Source of the DNA: Novosphingobium profundi
GTDB taxonomy: Bacteria > Pseudomonadota > Alphaproteobacteria > Sphingomonadales > Sphingomonadaceae
DNA length: 64,000 bases
Direction of reading: 5' to 3'
Assembly (NCBI RefSeq): GCF_020524485.1
Contig: NZ_JAIVLF010000001.1
Coordinates: forward strand, 62,001-126,000
The notes under the pieces are model-generated. The model did not search any database. It had not been told where the DNA came from and saw nothing but the letters and a program-made list of their open reading frames with translations. The stretch's first letter is position 1. Each line of letters begins with the position of its first letter. Positions 24,784-33,551 of the stretch are shown piece after piece. The translations under genes and the position numbers were made by a program.

Positions 24784-25965
24784 TTGGCTACGCAGACGTT
24801 CGACACCAGCGATATCGACCAGTACCTCGGGCAACCGATCGAGAGTTCGCAGCTGCGCGAGCCGATCGCGGCGAACGACATCCGCCGCTGGGTACATGCG
24901 ATGCACTACCCCAACCGCCTGCACTACGATCCCGACTTTGCAGGGGAGGGGCGCTGGGGCGGGCTGATCGCGCCGCAGAGCTTTGCCATTGCCTGCGACG
25001 ATGGTCACGGCGCGGCCCCGGCCTGCGTTGGGCGTATCCCGGAGTCGCACCTCCTGTTCGGGGGCGATGAATGGTTCTTCCATGACGTGCAGATCCGCCC
25101 GGGCGATCGCATCTCGGTGCTGCGCGTGCCTTACGACTACACCGTCAAGGACACCGGCTTTGCCGGGCCGACCTGCTTTCAGCGCGGCGACAACATCTAC
25201 ACCAACCAGCACGGCGAGGAGATTGCCAAGCAGCGCTCGACTGCAATCCGCTACAGCGCGGCCGCCGGCGGGGCGAGCACGGATACGGGCAATGCGCAGG
25301 ACCCGCTATGGACCCCGGCCGAGCTGGAGGCGCTGGAAGAACGCAAGTTCACCTGGATCCAGGGCCTCCACGATCTGGGCCACAAGCCGAGGTACTGGGA
25401 CGAGGTGAAAGTGGGCGATGTCCTGCCCGAGCGCGTCTTCGGCCCGCATTCGCTGGCAAGCTTCGCCACCGAATGGCGCGCCTTCTACATGTCGATCTGG
25501 GGCGCTTTCAAGTTCCGCAAGCAGGACCTGGAAGCCATGGGCTTCACCCGCGAGATGGCGGGCTACGAGAACGATCCCGACATGGTCCTCGTCAATCCCG
25601 AGCTGACCGACGGGGCCTATATCGGCCCCTCGCGCGGCCACCTCAATCCCGAGTGGGCGCGCAAGATCGGCATGCCGCGCGGCTATGGCTATGGCGCCTC
25701 GATGGGCTCGTGGATCACCGACTACCTTGCGGGCTGGGCGGGCGAGCATGGCCGCGTCGTCCATTCCATCGCCAACTACCGTGGCCCCGCGCTGACCGGC
25801 GACATCACGATCCAGACCGCCGAAGTGACCGAGACATCGGTCACGGGGGACGGCATGCACCTTGTTCATGTGAAGCACCGCATGGAAAATCAGCTCGGCA
25901 CGGTCATGGCGACCGGCAGTGCCGAGATCGCGCTGCCGGCAAGGCCGGGCGGCCCTGCGCAATGA
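24784..25965 (+). CDS. MaoC/hot-dog dehydratase-like protein (double hot-dog), 1 of 2
   Basis: A 393-aa protein with two hot-dog halves, resembling FAS1-like/MaoC enoyl-CoA hydratases. The N half holds WVHAMHYPNRLHYDPDFA and WGGLIAPQSFAIAC. The C half holds RYWDEVKVGDVLPERVFGP, then RGHLNPEWARKIGMPRGYGY and GSWITDYLAGWAG, where hydratase catalytic residues are expected. It would hydrate or dehydrate a CoA-bound substrate. The only sensible start is TTG at 24784, with GGGAG 7 nt upstream. Its stop overlaps the flavin dehydrogenase start (ATGA), a natural pair in which the dehydrogenase makes a double bond and the hydratase adds water. It is related to the protein at 39175. Confidence 0.82.
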   Translation: MATQTFDTSDIDQYLGQPIESSQLREPIAANDIRRWVHAMHYPNRLHYDPDFAGEGRWGGLIAPQSFAIACDDGHGAAPACVGRIPESHLLFGGDEWFFHDVQIRPGDRISVLRVPYDYTVKDTGFAGPTCFQRGDNIYTNQHGEEIAKQRSTAIRYSAAAGGASTDTGNAQDPLWTPAELEALEERKFTWIQGLHDLGHKPRYWDEVKVGDVLPERVFGPHSLASFATEWRAFYMSIWGAFKFRKQDLEAMGFTREMAGYENDPDMVLVNPELTDGAYIGPSRGHLNPEWARKIGMPRGYGYGASMGSWITDYLAGWAGEHGRVVHSIANYRGPALTGDITIQTAEVTETSVTGDGMHLVHVKHRMENQLGTVMATGSAEIALPARPGGPAQ

Positions 25966-27698
25966 GCGCGCCCGATTTCGACGAGACCTACGACTGGGTT
26001 GTGGTGGGTAGCGGGGCGGGGGCTTTCGTCTCGGGGCTGGTGATGTGCGCGGCAGGGCACTCGGTCCTGGTCCTGGAAAAGACCGCCTATGCCGGGGGGA
26101 CCACGGCCAAGTCGGGCGGGGTCATGTGGATCCCGGCCAACCCCTTCATGCTGGCCGAGGGTGAGACAGACACGATCGAGCAGGCCGAGACCTATCTCGA
26201 CGCGCTGCAGAACCTTGATGGCGGGGTGGCGCCCGGAACCTCGCGGGGGAAGCGCCGGGCCTATCTGGAAAATGGCCCGCGGGCCATCGACTTCCTGCTA
26301 AGCAAGGGCGTGCGGCTGCGGCGCGGGGCGCAGTTCTGGCCCGACTATTACGACGAGCTTCCCGGCGGCTGCAAGACGAGCCGCACCGTGGTCGCCGAAC
26401 CCTTCGACACCAAGCAGCTGGGGCCCATGCGGCGGCGTCTGCGCAAGGGCTTTGCCGAATTCAACGTGCTCCTGGCCGATGCGGCCAAGGTCGGCCACGC
26501 GCGCACCAACCCCGATGCGAAGAAGATGCTGGCGCGCATTGCGCTGCGTACCGTGCGCGACAAGCTGCTCGGGCGCGCTTACACCACCGCAGGCGCGGCC
26601 TTGCAGGGGCGCCTGTTCAAGGCCGGGCTGGAGGCGGGGGTGGAAATCCGTTTCGACAGCGCGGTGACGGGGCTCGTCTGCGAAGAGGGCCGCGTGTGCG
26701 GTGTCGAGGTGGCCGGTGATCCCGCGCCCCGCCGCATCGGCGCGCGCCTGGGCGTGCTGGTGAACGCCGGTGGCTTTGGCAAGAACCAGGAGATGCGCGA
26801 GCGCTACATGCCCGGCACGCGCGCGGAATGGAGCCTCGTGCCCGAGGGCGACACCGGGGACATGCACCGCGCGATGGAGGCGGTGGGCGCGCAGCTGGCG
26901 CAGATGGACCAGATGGTCGGCTTCCAGGCGACGATCCCGCCAGGCACCGAGAACGCCTATGTCCTGCCCGGTGCGCAGAGCCTGACCGGCAAGCCCCACG
27001 CCATCCTCGTCGACCAGACCGGCCAGCGCTACATGAACGAGGGGGGCTCCTACGAGCTTTACTGCGAGACCATGCTGCGCCGGAACCGCGACGTTCCTGC
27101 GGTGCCCAGCTGGGCCATCTTCGATGCCCAGTTCACGGCGAAGTACAAGGTCGCCGACACGTTCATTGATCGCAAGATCCCGCCCGGCTGGCTGGAGACG
27201 GGCTACCTTCACAAGGCCGACACCATTGCCGAGCTCGCCACCAGCATCGGCGTTTATGCCGGGGCGCTTTCGGCCACGGTCGACCGCTGGAACGGCTTTG
27301 TGCGGCAGGGCCGGGACGAGGACTTCGCACGCGGCGAGAGGGCCTACGATGGCTGCCACTTCGTGGGCGATCCCTATTCCGAGGAGCCTTCGCGCGGGAC
27401 GATTGCCAAGGCACCGTTCTATGCGGTGCCGGTCGTCCCGGGCGATGTCAGCACCTACGGGGGCGCGGTTACCGACGAATACGCCCGCGTGCTGCGGGCC
27501 GATGGCTCGGTGATCGAGGGGCTCTATGCAACGGGGACCTCCACCGCGTCGGTCATGGGCAACGTCTATGCAGGGGCGGGCGCGAGCATTGGCCCCTCGC
27601 TCACGTTCGGCTTCATCGCCGCGCGCCATGCTGCGGGGCTGGACACCATGACCGCCGCTCGCGCGCCGCAGGGCGCCGTGGTCGAACCTGCGGCCTGA
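25962..27698 (+). CDS. FAD-dependent dehydrogenase, 3-ketosteroid Delta1-dehydrogenase-like
   Basis: Flavoprotein of the fumarate-reductase/KstD family, 578 aa. The N-terminal FAD site is DWVVVGSGAGAFVSGL with VLEKTAYAGGTTAKSGGVMW. The C-terminal signature PVVPGDVSTYGGAVTDEYA and YATGTSTASVMGNVYAGAG, then GPSLTFGFIAARHAA, is very close to the KstD pattern (PGDxGTxGG; ASVMGxxYxGxGATIGP). It would remove hydrogens from a cyclic ketone next to the carbonyl. It lies in an operon with a hydratase-like protein, an NTF2-like protein and a BVMO, all consistent with alicyclic ketone or steroid catabolism. The start overlaps the previous stop by 4 bp. The family is certain; the steroid substrate is inference. 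Confidence 0.88.
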   Translation: MSAPDFDETYDWVVVGSGAGAFVSGLVMCAAGHSVLVLEKTAYAGGTTAKSGGVMWIPANPFMLAEGETDTIEQAETYLDALQNLDGGVAPGTSRGKRRAYLENGPRAIDFLLSKGVRLRRGAQFWPDYYDELPGGCKTSRTVVAEPFDTKQLGPMRRRLRKGFAEFNVLLADAAKVGHARTNPDAKKMLARIALRTVRDKLLGRAYTTAGAALQGRLFKAGLEAGVEIRFDSAVTGLVCEEGRVCGVEVAGDPAPRRIGARLGVLVNAGGFGKNQEMRERYMPGTRAEWSLVPEGDTGDMHRAMEAVGAQLAQMDQMVGFQATIPPGTENAYVLPGAQSLTGKPHAILVDQTGQRYMNEGGSYELYCETMLRRNRDVPAVPSWAIFDAQFTAKYKVADTFIDRKIPPGWLETGYLHKADTIAELATSIGVYAGALSATVDRWNGFVRQGRDEDFARGERAYDGCHFVGDPYSEEPSRGTIAKAPFYAVPVVPGDVSTYGGAVTDEYARVLRADGSVIEGLYATGTSTASVMGNVYAGAGASIGPSLTFGFIAARHAAGLDTMTAARAPQGAVVEPAA

Positions 27699-27716
27699 GC
27701 GCGAGGAAGGGACACC

Positions 27717-28211
27717 ATGGCTCTCGACATGATCGCCGCCGATTTCGGCATTCGCCAGCTGCACGCCCGCTTTGCCGATGCGGTCTGGCGCCAGGACGCT
27801 GATGTCTTCGCGGCCTGCTGGAGCCGCGCAGGTACCTGGAAGATCGCAGGGCTCGACATGCAGGGGCGCGAGGCCATCCAGACCGGCTGCGGCCAGCTGC
27901 TGGGGCGCTGCACGCGCATCCACCTTGTCACCGGGCAGCCGATCCTGATCGAGGAGGGCGCGGGTGTGCGCGGGCGTCTGGGGATGACCGAGTTTGCCTG
28001 GATGCCCGATGGCACGCAGTTCATCACCTTCGGGCAATATCATGACCGCTACGTCGAGGAAGACGGCGCCTGGCGCTTTGCCGAGCGGTTCTGGAGCTTC
28101 AAGTACCGCGGTCCCATCGACCTGTCCGCTCCACTCATCGACACGCCCGATTATGGCGCCTTTCCGGGCGCGCCGGGACCGGATGAGGAAACCTATGTGC
28201 GCAAGGCCTGA
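27717..28211 (+). CDS. NTF2-like/SnoaL-like small protein, 1 of 2
   Basis: A 164-aa protein of the cone-shaped NTF2/ketosteroid-isomerase superfamily. The typical opening is IRQLHARFADAVWRQDADVF followed by WSRAGTWKIAGLDMQGREAI, with GQYHDRYVEEDGAWRFAERFW at the end of the sheet. Members may be isomerases, dehydratases, cyclases or non-catalytic partners of oxygenases. The start has GAGGAAGGG a few bases upstream. It sits between the KstD-like dehydrogenase and the BVMO, so an isomerase or dehydratase role on a ketone intermediate is a fair guess. A second such gene is at 48483. Confidence 0.85.
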   Translation: MALDMIAADFGIRQLHARFADAVWRQDADVFAACWSRAGTWKIAGLDMQGREAIQTGCGQLLGRCTRIHLVTGQPILIEEGAGVRGRLGMTEFAWMPDGTQFITFGQYHDRYVEEDGAWRFAERFWSFKYRGPIDLSAPLIDTPDYGAFPGAPGPDEETYVRKA

Positions 28212-28351
28212 GCGGACAGGTCGCCTATCGCCCATGCGATAAAGCCCTTCGTGGGCAAGGCATCGCGCACTTGGGCCTGCAGGAGCGGTAGAAGGCAACA
28301 GGACGCGAAGCACTCACGGCATGCCGCCTGGGGCCGCCAAGGGAAATCCGT

Positions 28352-30193
28352 ATGGCACTGACCAAGAGCAACGTACCGCCGATTGCGGACATCGATGTCG
28401 CCGCGATGAACGCGCGCTACGCGAAGGAGCGCGAGAGGCGGCTACGCAAGGGCGGTCAGGCGGACTATGTCCCGCCCAAAGGCGCGTTTCCCGACGTGGC
28501 GAAGGATCCCGATGTCGAGATCGTCCCGCGCCCGCCGATCACCGGGCGCACCGATGTCGTGGTGCTGGGCTGCGGGTTCGGGGGCACACTGGCCGGTGTG
28601 CAGCTGGCCCGGCAGGGCGTGTCCGACTTCCTGATGCTCGACACCGCCGGAGACTTCGGCGGCGTGTGGTACTGGAACCGTTACCCCGGCATCCAGTGCG
28701 ATAACGACGCTTATTGCTACCTCCCTCTGCTGGAGGAGACCGGCTTCGTCCCGTCCAAGAAGTTCGCCGATGGCTGGGAGATTCAGGGCTATATTCGCCA
28801 GATCGCCGAGCAGTTCGGCTTTGCCGACAAGGCCGTATTCCAGACCCAGGTGACCTCGCTGGTCTGGGATGAGGGCGCCGCGCGCTGGCAGGTGGGCACC
28901 AACCGGGGTGACCGGATCGAGGCCCGCTTCGTGATCATGGCAAACGGGGTGCTCAACATGCCCAAACTGCCCGCGCTCGAGGGGATCGATGCCTTCAAGG
29001 GCAAGCTCTTCCACACCGCGCGCTGGGATTACGGCTATACCGGCGGAGAGCCGGGACGGCCCGAGCTGGACCGCCTGGCCGACAAGACCGTCGCCATCGT
29101 CGGCACCGGGGCCACCGCGATTCAGGCCGTGCCGATCCTCGCCCAGTACGCAAAGAAGCTCTACGTTATCCAACGCACGCCTGCGACGGTGGATGCACGC
29201 CCCAATCCCCCCACCGACCGCACCTGGTTCGAGAGCCAGCCTCCCGGCTGGCAAGCCGCGCGCCAGGCCAATTTCCAGCGCGGCGCGATGGAAAGCTTCG
29301 GCCCCGGGGACGAGGACCTCGTCAGCGACTTCTGGACCGAGATCAGCCGCAATATCGCCGCCGAACTCGCCGAGGAGGGCTGGCCCGAAATCGGCAGTGA
29401 AGAGTATCTCGCCCGCCGCGCCGAGATGGACCACCGTGTCATGGAGCGCTTCCGCCGCCGCGTCGATGCCCTGGTCGAGGACGGCACCATCGGCGAGGCG
29501 CTCAAACCCTACTACTACTTCATGTGCAAGCGGCCGCTATCAAGCGATACCTACTACCCCGCCTTCAACCGATCCAACGTGGAGCTGGTCGATGTCTCGG
29601 AAACACGCGGCATCCAGAAGCTGACCGAGAACGGCTTCGTCGCCAACGGCACGGAGTACCCCTGCGACTGCGTGATCTTTGCCAGCGGCTTCGAGGTGAC
29701 CAGCGATCTGGAGCGGCGCTGGGGCATCGACAGGATCGAGGGCACCGAAGGGCGCTCGCTCTACGATCACTGGCGCGAGGGACCGCTGACCCTCCACGGT
29801 ACGATGACCCACGGCTTCCCCAACCAGTTCTACATCGGCTACATTCAGGGCGGTCTCAACGCCTCGGTTACCGAGCAGTTCGGGCGCCAGGGCGAACACA
29901 TCGCCTGGATCATCGGCGAGGCGCTGCGGCGCGGTGCCGAGCGGGTCGAGCCGACGAAAGAGGCCATGGAGGACTATGTCGCCCACTTCGAGGCGACCAC
30001 CATCGACCAGTCCGATTTCCTCAATTCCTGCCCGCCCAGCTACTTCAACAACGAAGGCGCCAAGGAGCACAAGTGGGGCCTGTTCCGCCCGTGGGGCGCG
30101 GGCTGGGACGACTTCCTGCGCTTCCTTGGCGATTGGCGCGAGGCGGGCGACATGGAGGGGCTGGACCTGCGCATTTCACAAGAGGCGCAATAG
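28352..30193 (+). CDS. Flavin-containing Baeyer-Villiger monooxygenase
   Basis: NADPH- and FAD-dependent enzyme that inserts oxygen next to a ketone, giving an ester or lactone. It is 613 aa, matching the long class that includes phenylacetone, cyclopentadecanone and steroid monooxygenases with an N-terminal extension. The FAD site is VVLGCGFGG (about 71-78), then DFGGVWYWNRYPGIQCD. The BVMO fingerprint FKGKLFHTARWDYGY starts at residue 215 (F-x-G-x3-H-x3-W-D). The NADPH site is VAIVGTGATAIQAVP. It is followed in the operon by a Rieske oxygenase, a thiamine enzyme, an aldehyde dehydrogenase and a beta-propeller protein that could open the lactone. The 140-bp gap upstream contains no gene and could hold an internal promoter. 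Confidence 0.95.
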   Translation: MALTKSNVPPIADIDVAAMNARYAKERERRLRKGGQADYVPPKGAFPDVAKDPDVEIVPRPPITGRTDVVVLGCGFGGTLAGVQLARQGVSDFLMLDTAGDFGGVWYWNRYPGIQCDNDAYCYLPLLEETGFVPSKKFADGWEIQGYIRQIAEQFGFADKAVFQTQVTSLVWDEGAARWQVGTNRGDRIEARFVIMANGVLNMPKLPALEGIDAFKGKLFHTARWDYGYTGGEPGRPELDRLADKTVAIVGTGATAIQAVPILAQYAKKLYVIQRTPATVDARPNPPTDRTWFESQPPGWQAARQANFQRGAMESFGPGDEDLVSDFWTEISRNIAAELAEEGWPEIGSEEYLARRAEMDHRVMERFRRRVDALVEDGTIGEALKPYYYFMCKRPLSSDTYYPAFNRSNVELVDVSETRGIQKLTENGFVANGTEYPCDCVIFASGFEVTSDLERRWGIDRIEGTEGRSLYDHWREGPLTLHGTMTHGFPNQFYIGYIQGGLNASVTEQFGRQGEHIAWIIGEALRRGAERVEPTKEAMEDYVAHFEATTIDQSDFLNSCPPSYFNNEGAKEHKWGLFRPWGAGWDDFLRFLGDWREAGDMEGLDLRISQEAQ

Positions 30194-30214
30194 GAACGCA
30201 GGAAGGGCAGGGAC

Positions 30215-31639
30215 ATGAGCCAGGACAGCGCAGCCGAGCGCTTTGCGACCGGCAACATCACGGCAGAGGACATGGATGCGGAGCGCCGGGTAACCTACCC
30301 GACCGAGGCGTTCTTCTCGCGCAGCTATCTCGAGGACGAGAAGAAGCACCTCTGGCCCAAAGTCTGGCAGATGGTCGAGCGCGAAAGCGACCTTCCCAAC
30401 CCCGGTGACTGGCTGACCTACAACGTCGCCGACGAATCCGTGATCGTGCTGCGCAAGGGCGACGGGTCACTCAAGGCCTTCCACAACGTCTGTCCCCACC
30501 GGGGGCGCCAGCTTGTCTCGGTGTCCGACATGCTGCCGGGCAAGGTTCATGACGTGCGCGGATCGGACCGGCGCAGCTTCACCTGCGGCTTTCACGGCTG
30601 GAGCTTCGATACCGATGGCGCCAACACCTTCATTCTCGATCCCCAGGACTGGCACAATGAACTGACGCCCGAGATGACCTGCCTTTCCGAGGTCCGCGTC
30701 GACACCTGGGGCGGCTACATCTACATCAACATGGACCCCGACTGCGTGCCCCTGAAGGAGTGGATGGGCCGCGCGGGCGAGATCCTCGACCACTTCGAAC
30801 TTGCGAAGATGCGCTACAAGTGGCGCCAGTGGGCGATCTACGACTGCAACTGGAAGGTTGCGATCGAGGCCTTCCTCGAACCCTACCATGTGGCGGGGAC
30901 CCATACGCAGCTGCTGCGCTATGGCGACTATTACGCCTATTCGAAGCAGTTCGGGCTGCACTCGGTCTCGGGCTACGACACGCGCGAGGCCGATTACCGG
31001 ATGAGCGAGAGCTCGGGCACGACGCGTTCGGGCAAGGCGGGGCTGGACCCGCGTGTCTCGACCTACGAGCTCATCCGCGAGAACTACGAAACGGTGAACT
31101 ACTCGGCCTCGACCGAGACACTGGTCAAGGCGGCAAGCCGTCTCAAGGACGAACTGCCCGAGACTGCGACGCCTCAGGAGGTGATCGCGCACTGGATGAA
31201 ATCGGCCAAAGCCGACGATGCCGCGCGCGGCGTCACCTGGCCCGAAATTCCCAGCGAGATCATGGCCGAGGCCGGGCTCGCCTGGGGGCTCTTTCCCAAT
31301 CAGAACATCCTCCACGGGGTGACCTTCGCGCTGTGCTACCGGGTGCGCCCCTATGGCGATGATCCGGACAAGTGCATCTTCGAGAGTTACGCGCTCGAAC
31401 GCTTCCCGGAGGGCGAGGAGCCCGAGACCGAGTGGGTCTATGCCGAGCCTACCGGGGAGAACTGGGGCGCGGTGCTGGCGCAGGATTTCGCCAACATGGA
31501 GTTCGTTCACAAGGGCATGAAGTCCAGCGGCTTTCGCGGGCCTTTGCCCAACCCGCACCAGGAGCAGAAGGTCATCAACCTGCACCGCAATCTGGCCAGC
31601 TTCATAGGGCGCGGGGCGCCGCGACTCCTCGAGGACTGA
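30215..31639 (+). CDS. Rieske non-haem iron ring-hydroxylating oxygenase, alpha subunit
   Basis: Oxygenase component, 474 aa. The Rieske cluster ligands are Cys93/His95 (VCPHRG) and Cys124/His127 (CGFHGW). The spacing between His95 and Cys124 is 28 residues, about 11 longer than usual, because of an insert around MLPGKVHDVRGSDRR. The mononuclear iron site is EPYHVAGTH (His225, His230) with Asp424 in LAQDFANMEF. No beta subunit, ferredoxin or reductase gene is adjacent; the nearest candidates are the Rieske protein at 21670 and the ferredoxin at 62859. A lone alpha subunit is typical of monooxygenase or demethylase-type enzymes. It lies 21 bp after the BVMO gene, so it likely acts in the same pathway. 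Confidence 0.95.
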   Translation: MSQDSAAERFATGNITAEDMDAERRVTYPTEAFFSRSYLEDEKKHLWPKVWQMVERESDLPNPGDWLTYNVADESVIVLRKGDGSLKAFHNVCPHRGRQLVSVSDMLPGKVHDVRGSDRRSFTCGFHGWSFDTDGANTFILDPQDWHNELTPEMTCLSEVRVDTWGGYIYINMDPDCVPLKEWMGRAGEILDHFELAKMRYKWRQWAIYDCNWKVAIEAFLEPYHVAGTHTQLLRYGDYYAYSKQFGLHSVSGYDTREADYRMSESSGTTRSGKAGLDPRVSTYELIRENYETVNYSASTETLVKAASRLKDELPETATPQEVIAHWMKSAKADDAARGVTWPEIPSEIMAEAGLAWGLFPNQNILHGVTFALCYRVRPYGDDPDKCIFESYALERFPEGEEPETEWVYAEPTGENWGAVLAQDFANMEFVHKGMKSSGFRGPLPNPHQEQKVINLHRNLASFIGRGAPRLLED

Positions 31640-31734
31640 GGCACGGGGGATCGCCGTGGCGGGCCGCAATTCGCCCGCGCGGAGGGCATCATCGTCGCTG
31701 CGGTTTTGCCCCGCCGCTGCTTGTCGAGGCAAGG

Positions 31735-31758
31735 GCTCTCGCCCACTCGGGCAAGAGC
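31735..31758 (+). promoter_or_regulatory. Hairpin in the leader of the thiamine-enzyme gene
   Basis: GCTCT-c-GCCC, loop ACTC, then GGGC-a-AGAGC form a 9-bp stem with one internal mismatch, 30 nt before the ATG at 31788. It lies in a 148-bp intra-operon gap. It could modulate expression of the downstream half of the operon, or be a processing site. Function is inferred from position only; no T-run follows, so it is not a clear terminator. Confidence 0.35.
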
Positions 31759-31787
31759 AAAGACATTCGGGAAAGAGGGAATCGACA

Positions 31788-33518
31788 ATGGGAACGCCGG
31801 TCTACAAGCGCATTCTGGACCTGTTCGAGGCCGAGGGCGTCAACACGCTCTTTGGCATCCCCGACCCCAATTTCGTGCATCTCTTCCTCGAAGCGGAAAA
31901 GCGCGGCTGGACGGTCGTGGCCCCGCACCATGAGGCCGCCGCCGGGTTCATGGCCGAGGCGGCGAGCCGGATGACCGGGAAGCCCGGCCTGTGCATCGGC
32001 ACGCTGGGGCCGGGCATGGCGAACATGATGCCCGCGGTCCAGTGTGCGCGGGTCGAAAACTCGCCCGTCATCTTCCTGGGCGGTCAGCGCGCGCGCGTGA
32101 CCGAGCGGCGCGTGCGGCGCGGGCGCATCCAGTTCGTCCGGCAGGAGCCGATGATCGAGGATTCGGTGAAGTATTCCGGATCGATCGAGTACGCCGACCA
32201 GACCGACGAAATCGTGCGCGAGGCGATCCGCCAGGCGCTCTCGGGCCGTCCGGGTCCGTCCTACATCGAGTACCCGGCCCACGTCATCCTGGAAGAGCTC
32301 GACCTGCCCGAGGTCGCGCCGCCCGCCAGCTACCGTCTCGTCAACCAGGGCGCGGACATCGACAAGGTGCGCGAGGCCGCAAAGCTCATCGGCGAGGCGA
32401 AGAACCCGATCCTGCTTCTGGGCCACGCCGTCCACACCACCCGCATGGGCGCGGCGGTGAAGGATCTGGCCATGCTGATGAACTGTCCGGTCGTCCAGAC
32501 CTCGGGCGGCACGTCCTACATCGAGGGGCTCGAAGACCGCACCTTCCAGTACGTCTTCTCCGATGCCTCGCTCGAAGCGGTCGAGGCGAGCGATCTCGTC
32601 CTGGCGCTCGGCACCGAAATTGGCGAACCGCTGCACTATGGCACCACGCGCTGGTGGGCCAAGAACAACGCCACGCGCAAATGGATCTACGTTGAACAGG
32701 ACCCGACCGCGATCGGTGTCAACCGTCCGATCGACGTGCCGCTTGTGGGTGACCTGCGCGGTGTCGTGCCCCAGCTCGTGCGCGAACTTGAGGCCGCGCC
32801 GCGTGATCCCGCCCCGGGGCTTGCGGCGTTCATGAAGGACGGCAAGGCCGAGCTCGACGCGCTGGCCAGGGAAACCGAAAGCAAATCTGGCGGCGGCGAG
32901 GTCGGCATTCACACCTCGCGCATGGTGGTGGAAGCGACCAAGGCCTTCCCCAAGGACGGTATCCTGATCCGCGATGGCGGCGCCACGGTGATCTACCAGT
33001 GGACCTATTCGCAGTGCAAACCCCACGACGTGATCTGGAACCAGAACTACGGCCACATCGGCACCGGGCTGCCCTATGCGACCGGCGCGATGCTCGCCGA
33101 CCGCGCCGCGACCGGCAAGAGCCGCCCGGGCATGCTGCTCACCTCGGACAGCTCGTTCCTGTTCCACGTCGCCGAACTGGAAACCGCGGTGCGCTGCAAG
33201 CTTCCGCTCGTCTGCGTGGTCGGGGTCGATTTCCAGTGGGGCCTTGAGGTTGGCGTCTACAAACGCACCTTCGGCCAGGGCACGAGCGAGATCGGCACGC
33301 ACTGGAGCACCGAGGTTCGGCTCGACAAGATGGCGCAAGGGTTTGGCTGCCATGGCGAGTTCGTGGAGGACATCGCCGATCTCAAGCCTGCCATCGAACG
33401 CGCCTACGCCAGCGGCAAGTGCGCGGTGATCCACGTCCGCATCGATCCCAAGGCGAATTCCGAAGAGATGCCCAAGTACGAGAAGTTCCGGACCTGGTAC
33501 GCCGAAGGGTCGCAGTAA
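31788..33518 (+). CDS. Thiamine-diphosphate-dependent enzyme (acetolactate-synthase/2-hydroxyacyl-lyase type) with atypical cofactor motif
   Basis: A 576-aa protein with the three-domain layout of acetolactate synthase, benzoylformate decarboxylase and 2-hydroxyacyl-CoA lyase. The N-terminal PYR domain has the activating Glu49 (APHHEAAAGFMAEAASRM). The C-terminal PP domain includes GHIGTGLPYATGAML. The usual GDG...NN motif reads SDS at 453-455 and VD at 480-481 (TSDSSFLFHVAELETAV then VVGVDFQW). The central Asp454 is kept, but both Gly and both Asn differ. The ATG at 31788 has GAGGGA 7 nt upstream; the frame opens earlier without similarity. An aldehyde dehydrogenase follows by 33 bp, suggesting it releases an aldehyde by C-C cleavage or decarboxylation. 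Confidence 0.88.
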   Translation: MGTPVYKRILDLFEAEGVNTLFGIPDPNFVHLFLEAEKRGWTVVAPHHEAAAGFMAEAASRMTGKPGLCIGTLGPGMANMMPAVQCARVENSPVIFLGGQRARVTERRVRRGRIQFVRQEPMIEDSVKYSGSIEYADQTDEIVREAIRQALSGRPGPSYIEYPAHVILEELDLPEVAPPASYRLVNQGADIDKVREAAKLIGEAKNPILLLGHAVHTTRMGAAVKDLAMLMNCPVVQTSGGTSYIEGLEDRTFQYVFSDASLEAVEASDLVLALGTEIGEPLHYGTTRWWAKNNATRKWIYVEQDPTAIGVNRPIDVPLVGDLRGVVPQLVRELEAAPRDPAPGLAAFMKDGKAELDALARETESKSGGGEVGIHTSRMVVEATKAFPKDGILIRDGGATVIYQWTYSQCKPHDVIWNQNYGHIGTGLPYATGAMLADRAATGKSRPGMLLTSDSSFLFHVAELETAVRCKLPLVCVVGVDFQWGLEVGVYKRTFGQGTSEIGTHWSTEVRLDKMAQGFGCHGEFVEDIADLKPAIERAYASGKCAVIHVRIDPKANSEEMPKYEKFRTWYAEGSQ

Positions 33519-33551
33519 GGATCGCGAAAAGGCAAGGCCGGGGAGAGGCAG

